NCBI RefSeq assembly: GCF_014287675.1
Contig: NZ_JACOPQ010000016.1
Coordinates: 1-64,000, forward strand
Direction: 5' to 3'
DNA: 64,000 bases
DNA from: Lawsonibacter faecis
Lineage (GTDB): Bacteria > Bacillota > Clostridia > Oscillospirales > Oscillospiraceae
The first letter of the stretch is position 1. Each line of letters opens with the position of its first letter. Made by a program: the position numbers and the translations under genes. Of this stretch, positions 27,112 through 36,031 are shown piece by piece. The notes beneath the pieces were generated by a model. The model made no database searches, was not told the DNA's origin, and saw nothing but the letters and a program-made list of their open reading frames with translations.

Positions 27112-27933
27112 TTATACCGCCGGCTGCGCGGAAAAAAGACCGGAGGCCGGGGCCGGGGTGGCGGCGGGCGCGGGTGAGGCGGCCGGCAGCTGGCGGCCGG
27201 TGTGGTCGATGGTGTAGGGCTGGGGGAGGATGATTTGGGAGATGGGGACAAAGGTATATCCCTCCTGGAGAAGCGCCTCAAGGATGCCGGGCAGGGCCTC
27301 GGGCGTGTGGAGGGCGGCGTTGTGGAACAGGACGATAGACCCGGGCTGGACCCCCTTCACCACCCGCTGTGTGATTTCGCCGGCGGGGAGGTCCTTCCAG
27401 TCCAGGCTGTCCACATCCCACTGGATGGGCTCCATGCCGATAGAGCGGATGGCGGAGATCACGTTGTCGTCGTATTCGCCGTAGGGCGGGCGGATGAGGG
27501 TGGGGCGCACGCCGGTGACGGCCTCAATTTTGTCGTTGCAGGCCTCCACATCGGCGATGATCTCCTCCCGGGAGAGTTTGGACATATGGGCGTGGGAGTT
27601 GGAGTGGTTCATCACCTCATGGCCCGCATCGGAGAGGGCCTTTACAGATTCAGGGTATTTGTCCACCCAGTCGCCTACCACGAAGAAGGTGGCCTTTATG
27701 TTGTACTTGGCCAGGATGTCGATGAGCATCTGGGTGTCCTCGTTGCCCCAGGCGGCGTCGAATGAGATGGAGACCATCTTCTGGTCGCGCTGAACGCAGT
27801 AAATGGGCAGCTGCCGGGTAGCGGCGGCGGCGCCCACCACGGCCGGGTGGTTGACGATGTAGAACATGGCGCAGGCCGCCAGCAGGCAGGCGGCCGCAGT
27901 AAACATCTTTCGTTTGAGCAGGAAGAGCCTCAT
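27112..27933 (-). CDS. PdaB/NodB-type polysaccharide deacetylase, membrane-anchored
   Basis: 273 aa from ATG 27933, preceded by GGGGAGGTACGG; an upstream GTG/ATG extension has no ribosome-binding site. The N-terminal hydrophobic segment (about 10-28) anchors a NodB domain: SFDAAWGNEDTQMLIDIL (metal Asp), HSNSHAHMSKLSREEI (HxxxH metal ligands), RPPYGEYDDNVI and IVLFHNAA. The SFDAAWG form is typical of the spore-associated PdaB/YlxY subgroup. The C-terminal 35 residues are Pro/Ala-rich and probably disordered. It likely removes acetyl groups from peptidoglycan or another envelope glycan; the true substrate is unknown. Confidence 0.9.
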   Translation of the reverse strand: MRLFLLKRKMFTAAACLLAACAMFYIVNHPAVVGAAAATRQLPIYCVQRDQKMVSISFDAAWGNEDTQMLIDILAKYNIKATFFVVGDWVDKYPESVKALSDAGHEVMNHSNSHAHMSKLSREEIIADVEACNDKIEAVTGVRPTLIRPPYGEYDDNVISAIRSIGMEPIQWDVDSLDWKDLPAGEITQRVVKGVQPGSIVLFHNAALHTPEALPGILEALLQEGYTFVPISQIILPQPYTIDHTGRQLPAASPAPAATPAPASGLFSAQPAV

Positions 27934-28420
27934 ATCCGTACCTCCCCAAAATGGTTTGGTACAGACTATGTGCCTGGACAAAAATTAAGAAGCGGATAGC
28001 CCAAAATCAGCCGGGAATGAAGAAGCGATATTGGTGGAAAACGCCCGCCGGGCGAGAGAATGGGCGGAGAGGATGAGTGTGGGCAGAGCCTATTGCCGGA
28101 AGCGGCGCGCACTGGGGCTAGCGCCGGAAAAAACCATTACGACGTTGTTAGATTGACTCTTTTTCCGGTGAACACGGGGGAGGCCGAGAGGCCGAGGCGG
28201 GAGGACACACTGCCGGCGCTGCATAAAGATGTGGACGGCATATCCTCCTGTCCCATTCGGGAGAGAACAGAGTATTGAATTTCTCAACGCCAAGGGACTG
28301 TCCAACGTCCTCAACGCACGGTGCTACGAGCAAGACATAAAAGCATAAAATGGGTCCGCTTTCTCGTGAAAGCGGACCCATTTTATGCAGCTTGCAGGGC
28401 AGCGGGACGGAGGGCGCGCA
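27934..28420. other. Intergenic region between deacetylase and polymer operon
   Basis: 487 nt. It contains a coding-like minus-start fragment on the plus strand (about 28220-28348, see findings) and the hairpin at 28343-28388. The rest shows no recognisable gene or RNA. Confidence 0.4.
28343..28388. terminator. Bidirectional terminator downstream of the polymer operon
   Basis: Perfect 21-bp stem (28343-28363 with 28368-28388) around a TCGT loop, with A/T-rich outer base pairs. On the minus strand it lies just after the VTC-domain gene. Confidence 0.8.
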
Positions 28421-29113
28421 TTACACCACGCCGTAGCTGGCCAGCCGCCCCATGGCGTATTTGCTGGCCGAGGTCTGGGCCCGCTCGCACCTGCCCACCA
28501 GCTCCCGGACGTACTCCACCAGAAAGCCGTTGTATTTGACCTCCAGCACCACCTGGCCCTGGTCCATGACCGGGTAGAGGCAGAGGCCGGGGTCGAAGAG
28601 ATCGGCGCAGCTTTCGGTGGCGTGAATCTCCCGGTCAAAGGTGATGCGGGTATCGTTCTCCGGCACCACGTAGGCCTCCCGCCGGTACTCAATGATCGCC
28701 TTGGGGCGGTAGCAGCGCATGGTCATCAGGGCGTAGCACTCGTCGGCGAAGCTGTTATGGCAGTCCAGCAGCGCTGCGTACTCCCCCCCGGCCAGCGCGG
28801 CGGCGGCCGCCCGGCTGAGCCGCAGGGAGCGCTTGAGCTGGTACTCCCCCTCCTTCTGCTTCATCTCCAGGAAAGCGTGCCCGGCGGTGGGGTCGTAGAG
28901 CCGGAGACGGAGCTTCCGCCGCAGCTCCACCCCGTCCAGCTTCTCGAAGTAGTCTCCGTCCCACAGGGTATCGAAATAGAGGGAGCGGATGGAGTAGCCC
29001 GAGTCCCCGGTGTGGGAGTCCTTGGGGAGAAGGCTCTCCAGCGTGCCGCGCAGGCGCCGGTACTCCTCCTGGGGGAGGAGGTATTTCCGCTCATGGCGGA
29101 GGACTCTTCTCAT
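28421..29113 (-). CDS. VTC-domain protein (polyphosphate polymerase-like)
   Basis: 230 aa consisting almost entirely of a VTC domain. Basic and acidic motifs of the polyphosphate tunnel are visible in order: RHERKYLL, SIRSLYFDT, RRKLRLRLYD, LEMKQKEG, KRSLRLSR, AIIEYRREAYV, RITFDREI and LEVKYNGFLVEYVREL. In yeast Vtc4 this fold makes polyphosphate from ATP; bacterial versions are less well understood. ATG 29113 overlaps the stop of the GT2 gene (ATGA) and follows AAGGAGGCGGGCGC. It is the last gene of a six-gene operon with CotH and DUF4956, partners it commonly has in other genomes. Confidence 0.88.
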   Translation of the reverse strand: MRRVLRHERKYLLPQEEYRRLRGTLESLLPKDSHTGDSGYSIRSLYFDTLWDGDYFEKLDGVELRRKLRLRLYDPTAGHAFLEMKQKEGEYQLKRSLRLSRAAAAALAGGEYAALLDCHNSFADECYALMTMRCYRPKAIIEYRREAYVVPENDTRITFDREIHATESCADLFDPGLCLYPVMDQGQVVLEVKYNGFLVEYVRELVGRCERAQTSASKYAMGRLASYGVV

Positions 29114-30534
29114 GCGCCCGCCTCCTTTTGATCGGCGTCGTCCCCGGTGAACCTGGTGCGCTGGATACGTCCCCAGCTTTTGGAATACTTCCGGTAGCCA
29201 ATGAGGCCGGACAGGCCGAAGAGGGAGATGAGCTGCCGGTAGCCGAAATTCTCCACGATACAGACCAGGACGGCCCGCAGGTAATCCCCAGGGGGCAGCT
29301 TGGTGCGGTAGGTAAACACCCGGGTAAAGAAAGCGGCGATGGAGAGAACGGCGCCGAAGAGTAGACTCCACAGGTAGTATCCCAGCATAAAGGGCACGTT
29401 GGCCATGCCCAGATGATAGGCCAGGGCGACGAAGGCCAGACCCACAATCTGAATGAGGGGGGAGAAGAGCTCAAACAGGATGTAGTAGAGGAAGGAGAAG
29501 GAGCCCACAAGGCCGTACTTGGGGTTGAGGAAGAGCTGACGGTGCTTGACAATGGACTGGAACATGCCGATATGCCAGCGGCGGCGCTGCTTTCTCAGGT
29601 CTCCGAGACGGGAGGGAGCCTGACTCCAGCAGACCGCGTCGGAGGCGTATTTGATGACATAGGGTATGCGGTTGGCCCGGCAGTACTCATGGAGCCGGAC
29701 CACCAGTTCCATGTCCTCACCCAGGGTGTTGGTGTCGTACCCGCCGGCCTGGATGACGGTCTCCTTCTTAAACAGGCCGAAGGCGCCCGAGATGATGAGG
29801 TTGCCGTTGAACATGTCGAAGAACATCCGCGAGGCCAGAAAGGAGCGGTCGTACTCCATAACCTGGAGCCTGGCCCAGAAGTTTTTGGGCAGGCGGTAGC
29901 TCACCAGCTTGCCGTCCTTGAGTACCGCGCCGTTGGCGATGCGGACCAGCCCGCCGCAGGCCACGGTACGGTCGTCCTCCAGGACGGTCTTGGCGATGGA
30001 CTCCAGCGCGTCGTCCAGGACGGAGTCGGCGTCCATGGCGATGAAGTAGGGGAACCGGGAGGCATTGATACCCATATTCAGCGCATCAGCCTTGCCGCCG
30101 TTCACCTTGCGGATGAGGGTGATGGGTACCTTCCACGCCTGGGTCTCCCAAATCCGCTCTGCGTCCCGGCAGGGGACCCGGCGGCGGACGGGGCGGCGGA
30201 TCTCCTCCATGCCGAAATAGTCGATGAGGGTCTGGGCGGTGGCGTCGGTGGAGCCGTCGTCCACCACGATGATCTCATAGAGCTTGTAGTTCTGGCTGAG
30301 AAGGGAGAGGACGGTATCCACCACAGTGAGCTCCTCGTTGTGGGCGGGGACCAGGATGGAGATGGGCACATAGTACTCGTGCTTGAAGGAATTGCGCATT
30401 TTGACCTGCTCGGTCCGGCGGGCTATCTGGGTCACGCCGACGATGACCGACAGGAAGAGCACCGAGGAGTAGACCAGCATATAGGCGAGGAAAAAGGCGT
30501 TGACGCTCTGGACGATGGTTTCAAGCGTGGGCAA
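29110..30534 (-). CDS. Processive family 2 glycosyltransferase (membrane polysaccharide synthase-like)
   Basis: 474 aa from TTG 30534, which follows AGGAGG at 30544-30549 and slightly overlaps the HEAT-repeat gene. One N-terminal helix leads into a GT-A domain with EIIVVDDGSTDATA, FIAMDADSVLDDA, LGEDMELVVRL and KQRRRWHIGMFQS, that is the D, D, D and Q(x)xRW motifs of cellulose, hyaluronan and PNAG synthases. Three to four membrane helices follow. No PilZ domain is present, so direct c-di-GMP control is not expected. The sugar donor cannot be told from sequence. The operon suggests an exported surface polymer. Confidence 0.9.
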   Translation of the reverse strand: MPTLETIVQSVNAFFLAYMLVYSSVLFLSVIVGVTQIARRTEQVKMRNSFKHEYYVPISILVPAHNEELTVVDTVLSLLSQNYKLYEIIVVDDGSTDATAQTLIDYFGMEEIRRPVRRRVPCRDAERIWETQAWKVPITLIRKVNGGKADALNMGINASRFPYFIAMDADSVLDDALESIAKTVLEDDRTVACGGLVRIANGAVLKDGKLVSYRLPKNFWARLQVMEYDRSFLASRMFFDMFNGNLIISGAFGLFKKETVIQAGGYDTNTLGEDMELVVRLHEYCRANRIPYVIKYASDAVCWSQAPSRLGDLRKQRRRWHIGMFQSIVKHRQLFLNPKYGLVGSFSFLYYILFELFSPLIQIVGLAFVALAYHLGMANVPFMLGYYLWSLLFGAVLSIAAFFTRVFTYRTKLPPGDYLRAVLVCIVENFGYRQLISLFGLSGLIGYRKYSKSWGRIQRTRFTGDDADQKEAGA

Positions 30535-31654
30535 GGCTTGCGCCTCCTCTCTCTGCGGCGGCCGAGTCGGCCAGCCGTCTGCGGTCCAGCATATAGCGGA
30601 GAATGTCCGCCGCATAGGGGTCCGCCCCCTCCAGCACGGCGGCGCAGGACGTCTCGCCCAGCCCCATGAAGACCAGGCTTTCCGCCGCGTTGTAGCGCAC
30701 GTACCAGTTGTGGTCGGAGAGGGCCGCCAGCAGGGCCGGCGTCACATCCTCGCCGCGATAGAAGCGCAGGGCGGAGGCGGACACCGCCGCGTACTCCCAG
30801 AGCCCGCGGCGCGGCTGGGCCAGGAAGCGGAGCATTCGTGCGCGTGCGGGGGGATAGGTGCAGCGGCCGTAGTAGCGCAGAACGGCGTAACACAGCTCGT
30901 CGTCTGTGCCGGCGTCGTCCAGCAGGTGGAGCAGCTCCTCCCGGTAGTCGGCGTTTAAAAACCGCATCAGGTCCACCGTCACCAGCCGGAGGGCGGGGGA
31001 AAGGGCGGAGAACTCCGCCCACAGCCGCCCGCACAGGGCCATGCGGTCTCCACGGAAGGAGAGCAGGCCGTCGGTCAGAAGCTTCTGGCTGTGGTGGATG
31101 TCCTCCTGACTCATCCGCTTCAGGGCGCGGATAACCGCGTCCTGGCTGCCGCCCCGGTAGAGGGCGGTAAGGGCGTTCTCCCGGCAGTAGATGGAGCGCC
31201 GGTCGGCGGCGCAGGCGAGGAGGAAGGGGCCCGCCGCGGGGATATCCTGCCGGCAGGAGGCCAGCAGCCACGCGAAAGAGGCCCGGTACATCTTCTGGCT
31301 TCCGCCGTAGCGCCGGCACAGCCTTGCGAAGAGGGGACCCGACTGGGCCAGGTACCGGGCGAAGGCAGGGTCGGCCGCGGCGCTGTACCCGTCGGCCAGG
31401 TCGCAGAAGGCCAGGACGTTGTCGATGTGCCTGAGCCGCCGGAACAAATCCATCTGCAGCCGCTCGTCCGGCTCCCGGCCCTCCCGCACGCGGGTGAGCT
31501 GGCCCTCCAGCAGGGTCTGGAGGGTCGCCGAGCGCCGCTCCTGGGCGCGCTGCCGGGCATCTGCGGTGAGCATGACGAAGAGATCGAAGAGAATGGCGCA
31601 CAGGCTGATGACGAGGTAGAGGTTGAGGAGGGTCCATGCCCATCCGGCGATCAT
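30521..31654 (-). CDS. HEAT-repeat protein with N-terminal membrane anchor
   Basis: 377 aa. One membrane helix (about 5-28) precedes a long alpha-helical region. HEAT-like repeats are clearest near the end (WYVRYNAAESLVFMGL around residues 322-337), where each helix pair has the usual R/A/E pattern. Such proteins are scaffolds rather than enzymes. ATG 31654 overlaps the stop of the hydrolase gene upstream, and its own end overlaps the GT2 start, so it is translated in step with the synthase. It probably organises the synthase complex on the cytoplasmic face; that is inference. Confidence 0.8.
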   Translation of the reverse strand: MIAGWAWTLLNLYLVISLCAILFDLFVMLTADARQRAQERRSATLQTLLEGQLTRVREGREPDERLQMDLFRRLRHIDNVLAFCDLADGYSAAADPAFARYLAQSGPLFARLCRRYGGSQKMYRASFAWLLASCRQDIPAAGPFLLACAADRRSIYCRENALTALYRGGSQDAVIRALKRMSQEDIHHSQKLLTDGLLSFRGDRMALCGRLWAEFSALSPALRLVTVDLMRFLNADYREELLHLLDDAGTDDELCYAVLRYYGRCTYPPARARMLRFLAQPRRGLWEYAAVSASALRFYRGEDVTPALLAALSDHNWYVRYNAAESLVFMGLGETSCAAVLEGADPYAADILRYMLDRRRLADSAAAERGGASLAHA

Positions 31655-33777
31655 GGCGCGTCCCCCTCTCCCGTCCAGAGAGCCCGGACGATGTAATAGG
31701 ACTCCTTGAGCCGCTCATGGTATGTGACCTTGTTCCCCCAGCCCTTGAGGAGTCTCTCCCCCATGGGAATGGTCTCACCGCCGTCCCCGACTCCGGCCCA
31801 GAGGCGGCTGATGGACAGGTTTTCCACGCCGTAGTGGGCGTAGTAGTCGTCGTGAATCTGCATGTCCGATGGGTTGGAGAAGTTGAGCAGCTGCCAGGGG
31901 AGGCGCAGCTCGATAAAGCCCTCGCCGGGGCAGAAGTCGGCCAGGGAGTTGAAGTCGGGGCTGGCGGGGCTGCCGTTGCCCTGGGTGAGCGCGCCCGTCT
32001 CAAAGGTGGGCAAATCCACGGCCACGCCGCCCACATCCGCCGACTGGGCCACCTGGAGCACCATGCGGCTGGGAACAAAGTTGCTGGTGTCGGCTGCGGG
32101 CGGGAACTCGAAGGAATCGACGCCCGTGAGCTTGAGTCCGTACATGGCCCGCAGGCAGTCGTACCGCTCCTGGACCAGTACCCGGGAGTCCTCGGGTCCG
32201 TCCAGCACCACCAGGAAGTCGGCGGCCCGTCCGAAGGAGAGCGCCGGGTCTGCGCAGAGAGGGCTGCCGGACTTCTGCGTGGTATCGATGGGCAGATAGA
32301 CGGGACCTTCTTTCACCGCCCCCCGGACCAGAAAGTAGAGATACTTCTCGTCGTACTTCATGGAGAGGGACCATTCCCCGTTCTCACACACCAGATCGGA
32401 GGCGGTCCACTCGCCGTCGTCCCCGTCCACATAGCATACGCTCTCCGCCGCGCCGGGGTCGAAGGACAGCAGGCCAAAGGACTGCTCGTTGGTCTGGCAG
32501 TCGCTCCAGTAGGCGGTCTGGGTCAGGTCCACGGCGTGCATGGTGTTCCAGGTCCGCTTGAACCACTCGTCCTGCCAGGTGAAAATCACGCACCCGGCGC
32601 ACCCGGCGGACCGGATATCCCGGTACATGGCGGCGATGGCCTCCCCCTGCTCCGCCTCGGTCATGCCGCCCTGGTTGAAGCCCCGGCCATAGTCCAGCTG
32701 GGCGCAGCCCCGGGAGGTGGGCACGCCGAACTCGGACACCACCACCGGCATGGTGTGGTGGGCGGTGAGGGTCTCGAGATAGGCGCGGTAGGTGTTGCTC
32801 GCCCCGGCAGCGTCCACATAGGGCGCCAAGTCCGCGCTGTAGCGCAGATAGTCGGGGTAGTAGGGGTAGATGTGATAAGAGGCGAACTGTCCGGAGCGGA
32901 AGGCCGGGGTGGTCTTCACATGCTCCACATCCACCTGGGCGATTTTGCGAAAACGCCCGGTGGTGAGCGCGTCATATACCAGCGGGTCGGTGGTGGGCCA
33001 GTTGGCAAAGGCGATGAGCCGCTGCTCCTTATACCGCCCGGCCTCGTAGGAGGCCACCGTGTCCCCCAGCAGGGCCAGCATATTTTCAAAGGGGCTGGCA
33101 TCCTCCGAGGCGTAGAAGTACTCTCCCGCGTAAGGCTGCGACCCCGCCTCCATGGAGTCGGTATAGGCCACGGTGCGGTCGTTCCACTCCACACCCAGAA
33201 TATAGCCCAGCACCCAGGGGGACACGTCCCGGCGGTACTGGCCGCTGCCCCGAGTGGGGTCGTAGGACACGTTGCGCCTGCCGTGGAGGACGTCCACCAC
33301 CCGGCGGGCATCCTCCAGCAGAGGGTCCAGGAAGCCGCCGTCGTAGGCGTCCATATGAGAGTCCTGGCTGTAGTCGTCCACCCAGAGGCCCTGGATGAGG
33401 TAGAGGGGATCGGGGTTATCCCGGTTATACTGGTAGAAGGCCTCGTAGAACTCCGGGCCGTTGATGGTGTAGATGCGCACGGCGTTGGCCCCCATGGCCT
33501 GAATCTGGCCGAACCAGCGCAGATACTCGTCCCTGGTCACCGCGAACTCTGTGGCAAAGTGTCCCGGCTTGCCGGTGCCCATGTCCACCCCGCGGATTTC
33601 AAAGGGGGCGGGCCCGGCGCCCGTATCCACCAAAATGGTCTTTCCCTCAGTGCCGGTAAAAGAGCGGATCTCCGCGCCGGGGCGCAGGTCCAGGTAGAGG
33701 GAGGTGTGGAAATAGAGGTAATTGCCGGCCAGCGCCGCCAGAATGAGGGCGGCACAGAGAATCAGAAATTTTCGCAA
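31651..33777 (-). CDS. Membrane-anchored TIM-barrel glycoside hydrolase-like protein
   Basis: 708 aa, TTG start at 33777 with a GGAAGGGAG stretch upstream. A signal-anchor helix (about 4-20) is followed by a GH clan A-like barrel (about 55-430). GANAVRIYTINGPEFYEAF, GYILGVEWND with a possible acid/base Glu, and VVVSEFGVPTSRG with a possible nucleophile Glu fit the beta-strand 4 and 7 positions. The C-terminal 270 residues look like a beta-rich domain similar to family 9 carbohydrate-binding modules. It may trim or release the polymer made by the neighbouring synthase, as endoglucanases do in cellulose operons. The exact GH family was not assigned. Confidence 0.75.
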   Translation of the reverse strand: MRKFLILCAALILAALAGNYLYFHTSLYLDLRPGAEIRSFTGTEGKTILVDTGAGPAPFEIRGVDMGTGKPGHFATEFAVTRDEYLRWFGQIQAMGANAVRIYTINGPEFYEAFYQYNRDNPDPLYLIQGLWVDDYSQDSHMDAYDGGFLDPLLEDARRVVDVLHGRRNVSYDPTRGSGQYRRDVSPWVLGYILGVEWNDRTVAYTDSMEAGSQPYAGEYFYASEDASPFENMLALLGDTVASYEAGRYKEQRLIAFANWPTTDPLVYDALTTGRFRKIAQVDVEHVKTTPAFRSGQFASYHIYPYYPDYLRYSADLAPYVDAAGASNTYRAYLETLTAHHTMPVVVSEFGVPTSRGCAQLDYGRGFNQGGMTEAEQGEAIAAMYRDIRSAGCAGCVIFTWQDEWFKRTWNTMHAVDLTQTAYWSDCQTNEQSFGLLSFDPGAAESVCYVDGDDGEWTASDLVCENGEWSLSMKYDEKYLYFLVRGAVKEGPVYLPIDTTQKSGSPLCADPALSFGRAADFLVVLDGPEDSRVLVQERYDCLRAMYGLKLTGVDSFEFPPAADTSNFVPSRMVLQVAQSADVGGVAVDLPTFETGALTQGNGSPASPDFNSLADFCPGEGFIELRLPWQLLNFSNPSDMQIHDDYYAHYGVENLSISRLWAGVGDGGETIPMGERLLKGWGNKVTYHERLKESYYIVRALWTGEGDAP

Positions 33778-33843
33778 GGACGCTCGCTCCCTTCCGGTGA
33801 GGTTGACGCTGAGGCGGCGGAGAGACGCCGCGTGAGACAGGCG

Positions 33844-35250
33844 CTAGTGCTGATACTGCTTGGTGGCCGAGGGGTGGCAGTACTGGTAGAGCAGCTCGAT
33901 ATTCTCATCCAGCCAGGCGCCCCGGCGGAGGAAAAAGTCCTTCACCTGATCCACGGCCTCCCCGTAGCTGCCCGGATTGCGTCCGACCGGCTCCAGCAGG
34001 CCGTACTCCTCCTGGAAGGTATACCCCCAGACCGAAAAATTCCGGTCCACCGCGTCCCCCAGCCAGGCGACGGTATCGTCCACATAGGAGAGGAGATACG
34101 CGTCGGAGAGGATGGTCTTCCGAAGCTGCCGGTACCGGCGGACGACCTGGGCGGTAAAGCGCTCGTCCTTGAGGAGCATGTGGTACCACAGGCTGTCCGG
34201 AAAGCCGAAGCCCGTGGCGTCGAAGGGCTCCTCCATATAGTTGTCCAGGGCGTTGTTGAAGTCCCACACCGGCCCGATGGACAGCTTGCCGCCCACCTCC
34301 CTGGAGAGGTAGGTGGAGTAGCGGGTGGCGTCGTAGTTTTGGAAAAACTCGTTGAAGACCATGTAGTCCACAAAGGAGTCCACGTCGATGTACGCCCGGT
34401 AGCCCAGCTTGGGGTCGTCGTAGTCCAGGGAGTAGAGGGCCTTCTCAAATCTGCTCAAATCCCGCTGGATATACTCGGCCTGCTCCGGCGTGCAGGACTT
34501 GGAGGAGGGGTACACCACGTTGAAGGTGCTCCCGGTCAGCATAGCGTAGGAGGAGAACTGGTCCAGCTCCACCGCGCCGCCCCGGTCCAGCCGGACCACG
34601 TAGGAGGTCTCGGCCCGGCCCTCCACCGCCTTGCCCACCCCGGCCTGGGAGCGGGAGACGCTCTCCATCATCAGGTAGAGCCCCCGGTACTCCCCATCCA
34701 CGAAGAGTTCGCAGTAGCGCACCTCGGGGGTGTTGCCCAGCGCCTGGCCGCAGAGGTTCATCAGCATATAGTTGCGCAGCAGGGATTTGTCCAGGAAGGG
34801 GCCGTTTAAAATCCACTCGTCCTCGCCGGGCATCCCCAGCATTCTGACGCGCAGAGGCGCCCCGTCCCCGTCCACCAGCTTCAGGCGGAAGGACTTCTTG
34901 TCAAAGTGGAGGGAGGAGTTGCCCCGGTAGCGCAGCAGCGTATCGCAGGACAAAACAGGCTCGTCCGTGAGGGCGTTGTCCCCGGCCCCGCCGTCCCGGA
35001 CCGTCAGCGCCGCCGGGATGACGGAGCCGTCCCGGGCTTCGCCGGGGATGGCCTGGCCGAAGGTGTCGATGGACACGATGGGCAGGTGGGTGCGAAAGCC
35101 GCCGTCCGCGCTCTCCCGGACGGCGGAGGGGCCGGGGGCCTCCAGGTGCTGCTGGTAGCGGGTCAGGCCGGCGTGGCTGAGAAGCCCCGCCCCCAGGGCC
35201 AGAACCACCGCCCCCGCCACGGCGAGCAGTCCGATGGTTTTCCTGCCCAC
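33844..35250 (-). CDS. CotH kinase family protein, secreted/anchored
   Basis: 468 aa, GTG start. N-terminal signal-anchor (about 5-25), then the CotH fold: SIDTFGQAIP, LRYRGNSSLHFDKKSFRLKL, EWILNGPFLDKSLLRNYM, ELFVDGEYRGLYLMMESVSR and the C-terminal GPVWDFNNALDNY metal-binding motif. CotH from Bacillus is an atypical kinase that phosphorylates spore-coat proteins. An extracellular CotH next to VTC, DUF4956 and a polysaccharide synthase suggests modification of surface proteins or polymers here. It follows the DUF4956 gene by 3 nt and precedes the hydrolase gene by 66 nt. Confidence 0.9.
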   Translation of the reverse strand: MGRKTIGLLAVAGAVVLALGAGLLSHAGLTRYQQHLEAPGPSAVRESADGGFRTHLPIVSIDTFGQAIPGEARDGSVIPAALTVRDGGAGDNALTDEPVLSCDTLLRYRGNSSLHFDKKSFRLKLVDGDGAPLRVRMLGMPGEDEWILNGPFLDKSLLRNYMLMNLCGQALGNTPEVRYCELFVDGEYRGLYLMMESVSRSQAGVGKAVEGRAETSYVVRLDRGGAVELDQFSSYAMLTGSTFNVVYPSSKSCTPEQAEYIQRDLSRFEKALYSLDYDDPKLGYRAYIDVDSFVDYMVFNEFFQNYDATRYSTYLSREVGGKLSIGPVWDFNNALDNYMEEPFDATGFGFPDSLWYHMLLKDERFTAQVVRRYRQLRKTILSDAYLLSYVDDTVAWLGDAVDRNFSVWGYTFQEEYGLLEPVGRNPGSYGEAVDQVKDFFLRRGAWLDENIELLYQYCHPSATKQYQH

Positions 35251-35253
35251 GGC

Positions 35254-35931
35254 TTACCCGCTGACCTCGTCGCTCTGGGTGACCAGATTCACATAGTCCA
35301 CCCGGCCCGCCTGATAGAGCCGGTCGGTAATGGACTCCTCCCGGCCCTCGGCGCTGCGCAGCGCCTTGCGGTGGAGCTCATAGATGAGCTCCACCGTCTC
35401 GGGAGTGGTGTTCTTGACCTTCAGGTTGGCGTAGGACGTGTAGTAGAGATACACCACCGACTCCACCTCCGCCTCAGCCGAGCGGGCGCAGCGGATGATG
35501 AGCAGCAGTCGCCCGTCGTTGCGCACCCTGCCCAGGATGAGAAGGAGTACAAATACCACAGCCGAACCCACCGCAGCCACCAGGTAGTCACCCGCGCCGC
35601 AGCAGATGCCCACGATGATGGTCCAGAAGATGTACGCTGTGTCCCTGGAGTCCTTGATGGCGGTGCGGAAGCGGACGATGGACAGGGCGCCCACCATGCC
35701 CAGGGAGAGGGCCAGGTTATTACCGATGACCGTCATCACCGTGGCGGTGAGGACGGTGAGCATTACCAGGGAGACGTTGAATTTGCGGCTGTAGACCGTT
35801 CCGGCGTGGGTATACAGGTAGCTGAGAAAGATGACCAGCCCCATCACGGCGGACATGGCCAGATTCAGGAGAATGACCTCCCAGGTCAGGTCTCCGGTCT
35901 GCTGGAGCAGCTCAAAGAGGGCGTTTTTCAT
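35254..35931 (-). CDS. DUF4956 membrane protein
   Basis: 225 aa from ATG 35931, with GGAGGTATCAGT just upstream. Residues 15-140 hold three to four membrane helices with a central conserved loop (GMVGALSIVRFRTAIKDSRD), the hallmark of DUF4956. A cytoplasmic alpha/beta domain of about 85 residues follows. The function of the family is unknown, but it is regularly found beside VTC and CotH genes. It is the first gene of the minus-strand polymer operon. An open frame reaches further upstream but would run through the divergent promoter. Confidence 0.88.
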   Translation of the reverse strand: MKNALFELLQQTGDLTWEVILLNLAMSAVMGLVIFLSYLYTHAGTVYSRKFNVSLVMLTVLTATVMTVIGNNLALSLGMVGALSIVRFRTAIKDSRDTAYIFWTIIVGICCGAGDYLVAAVGSAVVFVLLLILGRVRNDGRLLLIIRCARSAEAEVESVVYLYYTSYANLKVKNTTPETVELIYELHRKALRSAEGREESITDRLYQAGRVDYVNLVTQSDEVSG

Positions 35932-35966
35932 ACTGATACCTCCATGACACGGCGGGAAAGCCGTGG

Positions 35967-35995
35967 TTGTCAAACGGCGCGCGGCCCGGTATAAT
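35967..35995 (+). promoter_or_regulatory. Promoter for the divergent secreted-protein gene
   Basis: TTGTCA (35967-35972), 17-nt spacer, TATAAT (35990-35995). It lies in the 100-nt gap between the divergent operon and the plus-strand gene. The predicted start site near 36002 leaves a leader that fits GTG 36032 better than ATG 36011. Confidence 0.7.
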
Positions 35996-36031
35996 CGACA
36001 TAACGGGCAGATGGGAAGGGGCGTGGAACGG

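Noticed and set aside
31636..34809. Long plus-strand open frame of more than 1000 codons
   Set aside because: Antisense to the hydrolase and CotH genes, which have clear motifs and coupled starts. The plus-strand translation shows no recognisable domain.
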